Shown: positions 22,601 through 34,858 of the stretch, piece after piece
Numbering within the stretch: position 1 is the stretch's first letter
Layout of the letters: the number at the start of each line of letters is the position of its first letter
Origin: Heterostelium album PN500
Lineage: Eukaryota > Evosea > Eumycetozoa > Acytosteliales > Acytosteliaceae
Assembly (NCBI RefSeq): GCF_000004825.1
Contig: NW_008805065.1
Coordinates: 620,001-684,000, forward strand
Direction: 5' to 3'
Length of the DNA: 64,000 nt
Position numbers and translations under genes: made by a program
The notes under the pieces: model-generated
Seen by the model: only the letters and a program-made list of their open reading frames with translations
Told to the model about the DNA's origin: nothing
Database searches by the model: none

Positions 22601-25600
22601 ATGAAAAATCATATAATTATTATATTTGTTATTAGTTTTTTAGGTATGTTATTATTATTAAATAGAAAATATTTATTTTAATTTATTAATTTATTTTTTT
22701 TGCAATATAGTTTTTATAAATGCAGATATACAATTGGTTACAAAAACTGATATGTACCCATCGGTAAGAAAAATATCAACTTTTTTTTTATTAATTGTTT
22801 TACTAATAATTATTAATAAATAAATAATAGGGTATCGGTGGCTTGATAAGTTGCGCTCGAAGGTATACTCTTGTGTTTTCTTCTGATCAATTTATAAATT
22901 ATGGTAGCATCATTTGGCCCAATCAAACTCAATCTGGTGGATTGTCTTTTGGAACCGCTCCATTAGTTTTTACCAATACAACATCACAAAATAATTTGAA
23001 TTATCAAATGTTTAACATTCAATATACTACCAGTGCCGGTGCAAATCTATTCGATATCCGTGTCACAACAACGAGCGATTCAGCTTACTTTGTATTGGAA
23101 CCAAACTATAATTGTCAACGTATGTAATAAGTGAACAGACTAAACTAAACTAAATTTTTAGTTTTAAATAAAAGAAAAAGGTAAAATATCGATTTATTAA
23201 CAAATTTAAATTCAACTATTCTCCAGTTCTTACTCCTGATATGTTGAATCCAGTTGTTGGTGTTTCAGTTTACAATCCAATTGTAAGCGCCCAAACCAAT
23301 TCAATATATTTACAAAATTTTACTCTAGACCTGATGAACATTAATAATGCTCCAATTATAAGTTGCCAATCTTCAGATATATCCTTTCTTTGTCAAACTA
23401 GATCTGTTACAAGTGATGCCTATAAGAATGAACTTTCACTTATCATCCTCCCCAATCCAGATTCAAACTTGCCGTTACCAGAGACATTCAATGTTACTCT
23501 CATTATACAGATTCTAGACCGTGTCGAAAAAAAACTTGTCCTTCCAAGTGCATTTCCTAAAAATTGTAAGTACAATTCCTCCCCTATATATTAGATATTA
23601 GTTCATCTTCCAACAACCTTCTAACATTAAAAAAAACAAAACAACAACAATAATAGTAAAAAGATCGACCACTGTCACGAGTCTTTCATTTAAGCCAGTC
23701 ACAGATACATACACCCAGAATTTCCTTGCTATCATACCAGGTGCTTCAATTTTGGTAACTTACAGTAACTTGGATTCCAGTTCAGTGCTGTCTATACCGG
23801 GTGCACCATTACCTGGAGCCATGGTTTTGGCAAACGACACCTCTACATCTTTCCTTCAAATTTTTGGAGCCAACACTATATATTCTCAATATTACTGTGA
23901 TACAAATTGTACATTAGTTGGTCAAAAAAGTTATACTATAGAACTATATCCAAGTATGTATAAACTACATATTCTCTATTTAAATTGCTTTCCTTACTAA
24001 TATTAATTTATTTTAGATTATACACCACTTTATGTTAATATCACCAAAACCCAAGACCTGATACCAAACACCTTTATTTTCGAAAACAAGGCACCCATTC
24101 CTTATATTACTATAAGTTCAATTGTATTCACTACGATCAATCAATTTAATTATGAATCATATCCATTTGGTTATATAGATAACTACAATTATGGATTCAC
24201 TTCTATCTCACAAGATATATTTCTTGGAGACTATTATGCTACAATCTTTGGAAAACAAAATAGCTCAATAGGAACAAAAGATCGTAAGTATTGAGCTGTA
24301 TAACAGATTTTGTTTTTTTTTTGTAATATTAATAATTGTTTTTTTAAACTCCTTAGCATTAAGTCCTAATATTAGTTTGGTTTTGGATTCTTTTACTATA
24401 TATAATCCCACCCCACAGAGCTTTGTAATTAGTTTTCATGCAAAACATCCTCAAGGAATTTTATTTATAAATTATGGAGGTGACAAAATCGACAAATCAA
24501 ATCTCATCTCTGGAGATTCCTATGACGGATTCTACGAATACCATTCCACCGGATATCCCCAATACCTTCTTGAAACACTCTCTATTATTATTAGATCCCA
24601 AACATATTCCGCAGAAAAATATTATGCCAGTGGAGATATTGTTGGTCCAAATTTGGAGAGATTGCCTTTTTTGACTGGTATATGTAAGTATTTAATTTTT
24701 TAAAATGAATCTTCAAATTCTTACCTATATATTATATAAATATTACAGTTACTTTTAGAATATATAATATTACCTATTTCCACTTTGAAAAGAATAATAT
24801 TGATATGAGTGATGGTGGAGATGTAGAAAATGTGCTCTGGATAAGTTTTAATAAAAACGTTCCAGGTGGCACACCAGTTCTCACCTTTGGATTATTCACC
24901 CAATTAGATTCCTTTGTTGAGCAAAATACATTCTATGGTGAATATGTCCCTGAAAAGGATATGTACAGAATCGATTTTATCATGACAAACTGTTTTCCAG
25001 GTTCACAATCCTATTATTTCCACTCTGCAAATGCCATGTATTTAAGTACAGACATACAGAGTGCTATAGGAAGCAATGCAACACTTAATGTATTACATTC
25101 CTGTAAATATTTTTATTGTTTAGTTATATTTACACACAAATTTATTAATTAATAATTTCTTTTAACTTTAGATGGTGATTATTTAAGACCTTCACTTGTA
25201 GAGTTAACTACAAACAAAAATTTAAATATTCCACTCGAACTGAATATAACACTTGGTTGGCTTTTCAGAGTCACAGATTATCCAAATGGATTTTTGAATG
25301 GTTCATTGGATTTCCTCTCTGACAAGGATTTGAAGATAAATACCATTCGTTTCAATGAAACATCGAGAGTCAGTGGAGATAAATACGATGGATACTATAG
25401 TGTTAATTTCACAGTCAATGGCGATACTTGCAGATCGCAAACCTTTATGATTTTAAATTTGAATCTTTACGACCAATACCCAGCACCTTCAGTATTGGGA
25501 CCCGGAATCTCCTCAATCTATGATATCTATGGAACAGTTTATGAACAATATTTAAATATTACAATCAATTGTCAACGTAAGATAATCTATTTTTCTTTAG

Positions 25601-27361
25601 AAATATTTTAAATCATTTTCTAATATTTATTTTATATACCCTTCTTTAGTTGCTGTTGATACAATTCTTCCAAAATTAGAAACATTATCATTCACAAAAA
25701 CAGTGGATGTAGGATCAAGTAATAGAGAGTTTGAAGCAATTTTCTCGATTTCAGATGTTGGTTCAGGAATTTCAGAGAGACATAATCCACATGTCTATAT
25801 CTTGTCTGACAATCCCGATACATTTACAATCCAATCGACTGTACTCAATTATACCTCCAAATTGGCATTCTACTCTGCCAAAGCACAGCTACCATGGGGA
25901 TTCGGTCAAAACAATTTACTTTTCTCAATCTATGGTCTCACGGATAATTATTTGAATATTAAAGGATATTCATCTATGGATTTACATAGTGCTGGATTCG
26001 ATTACTCCATCACCAGACAACAGTCATTTGTTGATCCAATACTTGAGAGTTGCACTCAAATCACAAAAAAAGGTGGACCATTGGTTATTTTTGGTCATAA
26101 TCTTTATAAACCACAATCAATATCCTTTCAGCTTTTAATCAACTATAATAATGGAAGCAACTGGGCACCTGTTACTTCTCTGACAATGAAATCAGTAACT
26201 ACACTTAGAACTGACGTTTCACCATTCACGGCAGATTATATTCAAGTCAAGTTTGTTTTTAGCAATCTAGTGGAATCAAATATATTGGATATCTACCCGT
26301 TGATTAGAACATTGAAACCACCAAGACCAACAACTACACCGAAACCAACAGTTACGCCATCACCAAATCCAAATCTATGTCCAGGAGAACCAGTTTGTAA
26401 CAATCAAGGTGAATGCTTGTCAACTGGTTGCAAATGTAATGCTCCATGGTATGGTCCATCTTGTTCATCGAAAGTCAGACCAACACCAATTCCACCACCT
26501 GCCGAAAATCCATCAGTTGAATTCAATGTTACAACACCAGATTCACCAAACCAATTGATTACTGCTAAAATTAGTGTAGTATCATTGTTAGAGTTGAATT
26601 CTGAAATGATTCAAGTCAATAATTTCACACTTGGACAATGGAATTTAACTTCATCCGTATCCAACGATGACAAGACAACCTACAGTTACTATTCATATTT
26701 AAATGGAAGAAATACAATTGTCAACACAACAATCGATTTCTTCAAGAAGGAATCAAACATCACTTTTGCAGGTGGTGTTATCAACATTGTTCCATTCACA
26801 ATCAAATTCACAATAGCTGTAAATCATTTCGATTTCGTTGACCGACTTTCATTGATGCAAATTACGATGGAGGCAACTATCACCTCGTCAGATTCCGATG
26901 CTTGTTCATCAAAGTTCATTGGTGAGGAATCGAATGACAATGTTCAATGGGTGAAGATGAACATCAATGACAACTCGTTGTATGGTAGATTCTTGGATCG
27001 TGCGTTGGTTGACAACAATGTCATCACATCAAAGAACGTTATCATTGAAGACGGCGAATCTAAAGACTCATACGATTCTGTCACGTCGAAGATCGGTATT
27101 ATCATTCCATACTATGAGATCAACGCGATTATAGACCCTGATTTTTCAACACTGATCGATACTAGCTACGATGGACCAAGCAAGACATGCAAAAAGAAAG
27201 GATTATCAACTGGTGCAATCGTTGCTATTGCCGTAAGTTGTGGTGCTTTTGCCTGTGCTATGGTGGTAGGATCGATCATTTTCATCAAAAAGCAAAGGAA
27301 ATTTAAAAGGCAAAACAAAGTTATGAAACAGAAGCTTGAAAGAATGTCAGCAAAAGATTAA
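22601..27361 (+). CDS. ComC-like EGF-domain cell-surface protein A
   Basis: Ten exons (22601-22643, 22711-22763, 22831-23119, 23227-23565, 23657-23953, 24017-24283, 24357-24683, 24749-25102, 25172-25576, 25650-27361) give 1361 residues. The signal peptide is split over exons 1-2. Exons 3-9 each encode a beta-rich extracellular module of about 90-135 residues, usually with a conserved ending (AFPKNC, YNCQ, INCQ). The last exon carries an IPT/TIG-like domain (about 919-1007; GGPLVIFGHNL), a Pro/Thr stalk, one EGF-like domain (about 1034-1066; CNNQGECL...CKCNAPWYGPSC), a ComC-type C-terminal domain (WVKMNINDNSLYGRFLDRA, IGIIIPYY) and a transmembrane helix (about 1307-1335) with a short basic tail. 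D. discoideum ComC relatives act in cell-cell communication. The ligand here is unknown. All introns except intron 2 are phase 1. Confidence 0.88.
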
Positions 27362-27802
27362 ATAATAAAATGTTTGCAAATTAGTTTCACAAAAAAAAAA
27401 AAACGAAAGATTTAGATATTTCGAAAAATTAATTAATATCATGTTGGTGTGAAAGTCAACCACTTGTTTTTTTTTTAAATACCTCTTATGATCCTAATTT
27501 TTAACAAAAAAAGTGGTATTCATTATGCGGATCCCATTGTTTATTTTTGATTGGTTTTTTGCAAAACTGTTTTTTTCGAATCATTGCAAAACGTCAAATT
27601 AGTCCCACACCGGTTTTTAAAAAAAGTGTAAATCGCATTAAAATTTGATCTAAGATTTTCAACCTTGGAAAAGATATACAAGATATTAAGTTTGATATTT
27701 AATTTTAAAACCAAACTCTAAATAGGATAAACAATTCTATCTTTTAATCCAATCCTCAAAGAAAAGAATCAAGTCATTTTTTAAAAATCATTTAATTCAA
27801 AG
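27362..27802. other. Spacer between ComC-like genes A and B
   Basis: A 441-bp AT-rich spacer containing the 3' end of gene A and the promoter of gene B. No open frame or duplicate remnant was noticed. Confidence 0.4.
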
Positions 27803-30800
27803 ATGAATAATTTATATATTAAAATTTTTATTCTATTTCAATTATTTTATTGTATGTAGATTAAAAAAAAAAAAAAAAAAAGTTTAATTAAAAAAATATC
27901 TAATAAATTTTTATTTTTATTTTTAGTTTGTTCATCACAAGATATTCAGATTGTAAATAAAGTAGGTAGACCCTTTATGTATGGTACTTATAGAGGATGT
28001 ACATCGATTGTTAGTATAATTTTATCCTATGATAAACAAATATTGCCAGCTGATTTTTCATGGCCAAATGCAACAACCACAGGTCAGATGAACCCAAGTA
28101 TCTTTACTTTAAATTCGAGTATTGTCGATAACCAAAATCAAGTTTTTGATATAACCTATTCAGTTCCAGAAGCTGGAGGTACCATATTAGATATTCTCAT
28201 TTCAAGGGGTTCAGATCCAACTTTCAAAAGTGCATACTTCCAATTAGACCCAAGTTATAATTGTATATGTAAGAATTTGTAAAACTATAACTACTTAATT
28301 TCAAAAAGTATCAAACTAATTGGATATAACAGTATTCTCAGAGGAACAATTGAATACAATCAAAATAGGTGAATCCATTTTTGATCCCATACTCAGTTTT
28401 CAGACAAATGTTTTTGTATTTAATATTACTACTCAATGGCTTGAGGCAGCTAACCAACCATCCATTGGATGTGATACAGATTTTCCTTCCAAATTTATTT
28501 GCCAAATTCCACGTGTTACAGGAGATTCTTCCAATATTGTCTCTACTTTGATTTATACTCAAGCATCACTTACCATGACATTCCCAGATACTTTTAATAT
28601 TATTTTTACTGTTAGCTATTTGGGATCGACTTCGAGTAGTACACCTATTACAAAACAATTTTTAGTTAAAAATGATTTCCCAAAGAATTGTAAGTACTAT
28701 GTTTTTTTAAACAAAATACTTTATTAATTTATTTTTAAATTTAGTGGGTAAAACTACCAAATTGATTGAAAATAAGATATATCCTGTACCAAATTCCACC
28801 TATGTGCAAAATTTCCTAGCTGCTACACCTTCGTACACTTATATTGATACCTATGGAGCTGATCTTGACTCTTATGCTACTCTTTCATATCTAGATTTGG
28901 TTCCATACCCTATGATTTATTTGGCTGGAAATTCAACTCAAAAAACATATTTTGTGACTGCACCTATTTATCCTTATATAGTTTATGACTATATATGCGA
29001 TACAACCTGTGTTAGAAATAGTGAACAACAAATATCAATCCAATCATATCCAAGTAAGTTAAAAACCCAATTTTTTTAAATTAAGTGGAAATATTTAATT
29101 TTTTTTGTCAAAATAGGTTATACAGGTGTTTATTCAAATGTGACACTTAATAATGATACAATGACCAATTCATATTTCTTCGAGAGTATTGGAGAAGTAC
29201 CTTATTTGACAACAAGTTTACAAAGTAAAATATCATCTACTATCAATCCAATTCCAATTGATTATCCATTTGGTATCATCAATCAAACCAGTATTGGTTA
29301 CACATCAATTTCAGATTATTCAATTGTAGGACAATACTCTTTTGTTGTTATAGATAAGACAACAAGCATAGTACTCGCAAACGATGGTAAGAATCATTAA
29401 AATTAACAAAATTTATCTGTTATTAACTTTAAAGAAAAGTTTCTTATGGAAATGAAATGGAATTGAAAATTAGTGAACTTGAAGTTGTTTTTACAACTCA
29501 ATATTCATTATTATATAGATTTAGAGCTGCCTATAAAGATGGTATTCGTAGTATAAAATTGTTCGGAACACCACAAGGTTTGATTACAGTAGCCAATCTT
29601 GTATCAGGTGATTCATTTGATGGATACTACGAATATCAATTCAATACAATCTTAGGAAATAATCTAAATCCTAATATTATATCTTTCTCTTTAAATTATC
29701 AATCATATACCAATTTTTACAAAACTCTGGCTAGTGGTGCATTGTATGATGATAAATTGGATTATGTACCTTATATCAAGAATTTTTGTAAGTTTAAAAT
29801 TATTTTAATTTAATATTCATTATTTCTAATTAAAAATATTTGCAGACCAATTTAGTCCAATGAATTTTACATACTTTGCATTTGAAAAGAATAGTATTGA
29901 TATGGGTGCTGGTGGAGATGTATTGAACACGCTCTGGTTCTCATTGAACGATAACGATCCAACATTAAATCCGATGTTGGACACTGGACTGTTCTATAAT
30001 CTTGATTCTTATCAAGATAAGTTTTTGTTTTATGGTGAATATGTTTCGGAAAAGGATATGTATAAGATTGACTTTATCGTCTATCAAAATACACTTCCTG
30101 GAAACTTTAGTTATACTTTATTATCACCAACTTCCAAATTTTCTTCAAATCATATTTCATCTTTAATTGGGTCCAATGCAACTTTTAAAATAATTAATTC
30201 AAGTAAGTAAGATATAATTTAATCCTAACGAATATTTATTAATATTTATCTACTATAGATGGTGATTTTATTAGACCAATTCTCAAAGAATTAGTTTCAA
30301 ACCTTGGAAATAACATCAATGTTCAAACTGGAAATACTATGACAATTGGATGGAATCTCCGAATCACCGATTATCCAAATGGATTCCTGAATGGAACAAT
30401 TGAGATTGTATCAGAGAAGGATTTAGAACCAATTTTCATCATGTTCAACGAAACTTCAAGAATCAGAGGTGACAAATACGATGGTGTTTATCAAGTGAAT
30501 TTCACAATCGATGGAGATACTTGTAGATCTCAAACTTTTGTTATTTCAAAACTTCAACTTTTCGATCTATATCCATTTGTTAAGATGGATTCATTTTACA
30601 ATTCATTTTCTTCAGCATTTGATATTGTAGGTACTCAATATGAAAAAGATATGAATATCACAATCAATTGTCAAGGTATGATCAATTTTTATTATTTTTT
30701 TTTTCAATAGTGAAACTAATAATTTTTATTCTTCAAACAGATATTCCTGATTCCAATCCACCAAAGTTAGAAACATTATCATTCACCAAATCGATTGATG

Positions 30801-32458
30801 TTGGATCAAGTAATAGAATATTTGAAGCAACATTCTCGATTTCCGATGTTGGTTCAGGAATTTCACTTCGACATAATCCATATATTTATATTTTAACAAA
30901 TGATGCAATTTGGTTCAAAGTTCCATCCCAGAGACTAAATTATACATCAACTTTGGCATTCTACAATGCAACAGCAGAATTACCATGGGGATTCGGACAA
31001 ACTAAATTGGTTGTATCTATTTATGGAATCGTTGATAATTATTTGAATATGAATGGATATTCAACTCAGAATTTGAAGGATGCTGGTTATGAATATACGA
31101 TTATCAGAACTCAAACTTTTACAGATCCAATCATTGAAAGTTGTTCACAAATTACAAAGAAAGGTGGATCAATCTTCCTTTACGGTCACAATTTTGGAGT
31201 GGAAAATACACCATATAGTTTAAGTGTTGATTATCGAAATGGAAGTAATTGGGTTGTAGTTAATCCGACAAAGAAGTATGCTTCTTTGATACAAGTTGAT
31301 ATATCACCATTCACTTCAGATTATATTCAAGTAAAGATCCAAGTTAATTCCGTGCAATCAAATATCTTGATTATCTATCCAATGATTAGAACATTGGCAC
31401 CACCAAATCCGACAACTACACCAAATCCAACAGAAACCCCAAAACCAACAGTCACACCATCACCAAATCCAAAACTTTGTCCAGGAGAACCAGTTTGTAA
31501 TAATCAAGGTGAATGTTTATCAAACGGTTGTAAATGTAATGCTCCATGGTATGGTCCATCTTGTTCATCGAAAGTCAGTCCAACACCAATTCCACCACCT
31601 GCTGAGAATCCATCAACAGAATTCAATGTAACCAATCCAAGCAATCCAGATCAACTGATCACTGCTAAAATAAGTGTGGTATCATTGTTGGAATTAAACT
31701 CTGAATTTAATACAATTAATCGATTTGTATTCAACAAATGGAATCTCAGTTCAGTTGTTTCCAATGATGACAAGACATCCTACAGTTATTATTCATATTT
31801 AAATGGAAGAAATACAATTGTCAACACAACAATCGATTTCTTCAAGAAGGAATCAAACATCACTTTTGCAGGTGGTGTTATCAACATTGTTCCATTCACA
31901 ATCAAATTCACAGTTGATATCGATCATTTCGATTTCGTTGACAAACTTTCATTGATGCAAATCGTCATGGAGGCAACTGTCACCACGTCAGACTCTGGTG
32001 CTTGTTCATCAAAGTTCATTGGTGAAGAATCTAATGACAATGTTCAATGGGTGAAGATGAACATCAATGACAACTCATTGTATGGTAGATTCTTAGATCG
32101 TGCGCTAGTTGACGACACCATCGTCACATCAAAGAACGTTATAATCGAAAATGACTCTAGTGATTCATACAATTCAGTGACATCAAAGATCGGTATTATC
32201 ATTCCATACTATGAGAACAACGCGATTATAGACCCTGATTTCTCATCGTTGGTCGATTCCAACTACGATGGACCAAGCAAGACATGCAAAAAGAAAGGAT
32301 TGTCAACTGGTGCAATCGTTGCTATTGCTGTAAGTTGTGGTGCTTTTGGATGTGCATTAATTGTTGGTTCTATCATCTTCATTAGAAGGAAAATAAAATT
32401 CAACAAACAAAGTAAAATAATGAAAAACAAACTAGAATCTTTAAAAAATCAAAACTAA
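27803..32458 (+). CDS. ComC-like EGF-domain cell-surface protein B
   Basis: Nine exons (27803-27851, 27927-28268, 28333-28689, 28745-29053, 29117-29386, 29440-29787, 29846-30202, 30259-30675, 30741-32458) give 1388 residues. It is a tandem paralogue of gene A with the same module order: signal peptide (ending near FCSSQDIQ), seven extracellular modules, IPT/TIG-like domain (GGSIFLYGHNFG), Pro/Thr stalk, EGF-like domain (about 1061-1093), ComC-type domain and transmembrane helix (about 1334-1362) with tail RRKIKFNKQ. All eight introns are phase 1. The intron that splits exons 2 and 3 of gene A is absent. The acceptor at 29438-29439 was chosen over an AG five bases upstream because only it keeps the frame. 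It shares a 123-nt identical block with gene A in the last exon. Confidence 0.88.
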
Positions 32459-32582
32459 TAAAAATTAAATCAATAAAAAATTTAAATTTAATATAAAACA
32501 AAGTAGATTAAGTTGTTCGTTAACAAAACAAAACTGGCTCCCAACCACTTTCGCCTGCATTAAATTTAAAAAAAATGTAAAA

Positions 32583-32693
32583 ATTAGTTGTGGTGTTTTT
32601 GTCTGTGCATTAATTGTTGGTTCTATCATCTACTTCAAAAGAAGAATTAAATTAGGAATTACGATTAAACTAGAAAAGTTAAGAGGGAAATAA
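32583..32693 (+). pseudogene. Remnant of a ComC-like transmembrane C-terminus
   Basis: A 36-codon open stretch ending in TAA reads ISCGVFVCALIVGSIIYFKR followed by a basic tail. It is closely similar to the end of gene B (AVSCGAFGCALIVGSIIFIRR...). Upstream there is no EGF or ComC domain, only AT-rich sequence with stops. It lies about 125 bp after the stop of gene B. It is best read as the leftover 3' end of a third tandem + strand copy. Confidence 0.85.
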
Positions 32694-32817
32694 ATTAATC
32701 GATAAATAATCATATTTTTTTTTTTTTTTAGATTTATTTCACATTCAAATAGATAATAAACAGAATTATTAATTTTATTTAATAATTAATTAACAATATA
32801 AAAGTAAACATTATAGT

Positions 32818-34317
32818 TTAAAGAGTGTCTTTACCCTGTAAATATAAAGAAGTCATATCAATGACTCTGTTGTAATCGGTTTGACATCCGAATCCTTCTC
32901 TGGCGGCATTCACTAAAAGTCCACGACCTTGGTCAATTGCATGAGTGAAGAGACCACCAAGTCCATTTGTCTTGACATACTCTGCTTTCGATCTAACGGA
33001 TCTTGGAGTGTCGAACGAGATGAACACCTTTGTGGTTGGATTGTACAAAAAGTCTGCATCAGCAACGGTATCAGTGTAGAGAATGTAACCATTTCTACCG
33101 GTTTGATTCTCGAAATCCATGAAGTTGTACATCATATCAGCGTATTCAATGACACCAACCTCGAACATTCCAATTGGATTGGCATTCTTGTCGTAGGATC
33201 CAGACAATGGGCTGACCTTTTCGATGGTTGCACCGGCTGCAGCTCTACCGAATCCGGCATATCCAATGAATATCTGCTTGGCTGGAATGTCCAAAGACAA
33301 AAGATGTTCGACCGCTTCCTCAATGGAGTAAGAGGAACCCATATACTTGTTCAAGTTTGTTTGGTGAATGAGAGATTCCGAATATCCTGAACCAAAGAAG
33401 TGGAACGATTCAACGTATAAACCGTGTACACCAGCTTTGATCAATCCTTGAACATCGATCTTCTTCAAATAGTCGACACGCGATGGAAGTTTAATATTGA
33501 TAACAACATCGGAACGTTTCTTGGAATCAAACTTCTTTCTTAGCTCTGAGATCAAAAGGATGAAGTTGGCAGAATCACAGTCATCGTAGGTGTTGGCTCT
33601 GTCACCTTGGGAAGATGGATAGTCCCATGACAAATCGAGATGATTCAACATTTCGAAACGAGAATAGATATCCATGATACCATCGATAAAAGCAGCACGA
33701 TTGTTAGCATCCATTGCCATATAGTGGAATGCTTGGGACATCGACCAACCACCAACAACAATGGAGAGTATCAAGTTTGGATTCTTCTCCTTCATGAGAC
33801 GCAAACCACCGAGAACTCCTTGAGCAGAAGCTTGGTCATAGTGATTACGAGCGTCGTCAACACTATTTTTAAAACCAACGTTTCTTCCGGTGAGAACACT
33901 TCCATAGGAATCGGTAAAAGTTGGTGACCATTTTAGAGTGACTCCAAATTGGTTGGCAGCTTCGATGATTTCGACCGCTCTCTTTCCAGTGTCACCCAAG
34001 ATACCAACTTCAGCAACTGTAATCTTGTCATATGCATCTGGCTTGACAAGAGTAAAGTCATATCCACGACCGGCACGTGAAACATCCTTGTTTCCATCCA
34101 AACGGTCATCGTATTGGCTAGCACTGGAACAGCAACCGGCGACAATGAAATCACTCTTGGAGTAGGCATTGTAGACCGGCTTCATCACTCTGGCAGAGGT
34201 ATAGCTAAGCTTATCAGTGGCATCCTTGGCGGCATTGAATCCAGTAGCTTTGTAAGTTTCAAGAGTCAACTGGTCATCTTGAACCAATTTGCTTTGGTTT
34301 GTTTGATTAATATTCAT
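32818..34317 (-). CDS. GH18-like protein with degenerate catalytic motif
   Basis: A single, intronless exon encodes 499 residues without signal peptide or membrane helix. It fits the glycoside hydrolase family 18 (chitinase-like) barrel: ILSIVVGGWSMS (about 184-193) is the conserved SxGG strand, and LDLSWDYP (227-234) is the catalytic strand, with a later IGYAGFGRA strand and a MYNFMDFEN segment. In active GH18 enzymes the catalytic strand reads DxxDxDxE. Here the four positions are N225, D228, S230 and D232, so the proton-donor Glu is Asp and the middle Asp is Ser. It is probably inactive on chitin or altered in specificity. The N-terminal part (GFNAAKDATDKLSYTSARVM) recalls bacterial GH18 proteins. 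Balanced codon use and absence of introns set it apart from its neighbours, so bacterial origin is possible. Confidence 0.75.
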   Translation of the reverse strand: MNINQTNQSKLVQDDQLTLETYKATGFNAAKDATDKLSYTSARVMKPVYNAYSKSDFIVAGCCSSASQYDDRLDGNKDVSRAGRGYDFTLVKPDAYDKITVAEVGILGDTGKRAVEIIEAANQFGVTLKWSPTFTDSYGSVLTGRNVGFKNSVDDARNHYDQASAQGVLGGLRLMKEKNPNLILSIVVGGWSMSQAFHYMAMDANNRAAFIDGIMDIYSRFEMLNHLDLSWDYPSSQGDRANTYDDCDSANFILLISELRKKFDSKKRSDVVINIKLPSRVDYLKKIDVQGLIKAGVHGLYVESFHFFGSGYSESLIHQTNLNKYMGSSYSIEEAVEHLLSLDIPAKQIFIGYAGFGRAAAGATIEKVSPLSGSYDKNANPIGMFEVGVIEYADMMYNFMDFENQTGRNGYILYTDTVADADFLYNPTTKVFISFDTPRSVRSKAEYVKTNGLGGLFTHAIDQGRGLLVNAAREGFGCQTDYNRVIDMTSLYLQGKDTL

Positions 34318-34858
34318 TTATGTATTTGTTTTTTTTTTTATAGAGATAATTAAATGTTTCTTTTTATTTTGAAATTATAATTCTAAAATATTAAGCTTAA
34401 ATACTTTTTTCATGGCTATCAACCAATTAATTTAAAGTAGACATCTTATCTAAAAAGAGAGAAATTTGAAAAATTGATTGTTTTTCTCTTTTTGTTATGA
34501 TATTTATTTGTACTACACAAAAATAAACTGATAAATTTGTTTAATTTCATTTTATCCTTCCCCCAAAAAATGAAAAAAATTTTGCATAGCTTTTGTGTGC
34601 ATATTAACCAAAGATAAGAAAACAATATCTTTGTGATCAACAAAAAATTTTACTAGAAAAGACACTCTGACTCGTGCACTTTTTTTTTTTTTAAATCTAT
34701 TTTGTAAACTTAATAGTTTAAAATATTTAGTTAACAAATAAACCAAAGTTCACAAAACAAAATGAATAATCAAACATTCACAAATTATCATAGAGATGAA
34801 TTGAAAAAAATTAAAAAAAGATCAACTACTTAAGATTTGTTTAGATAATAATATAATA
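34318..34858. promoter_or_regulatory. Divergent spacer, GH18-like / F-box-like gene
   Basis: A 541-bp AT-rich region between opposite start codons. Open frames on - (34446-34746) are low-complexity, overlap one another and lack any family resemblance; I regard them as chance. Confidence 0.4.

Noticed and set aside
34446-34746. Two overlapping - strand frames upstream of the GH18-like gene
   Set aside because: They overlap each other, are low-complexity and lie in a divergent promoter.
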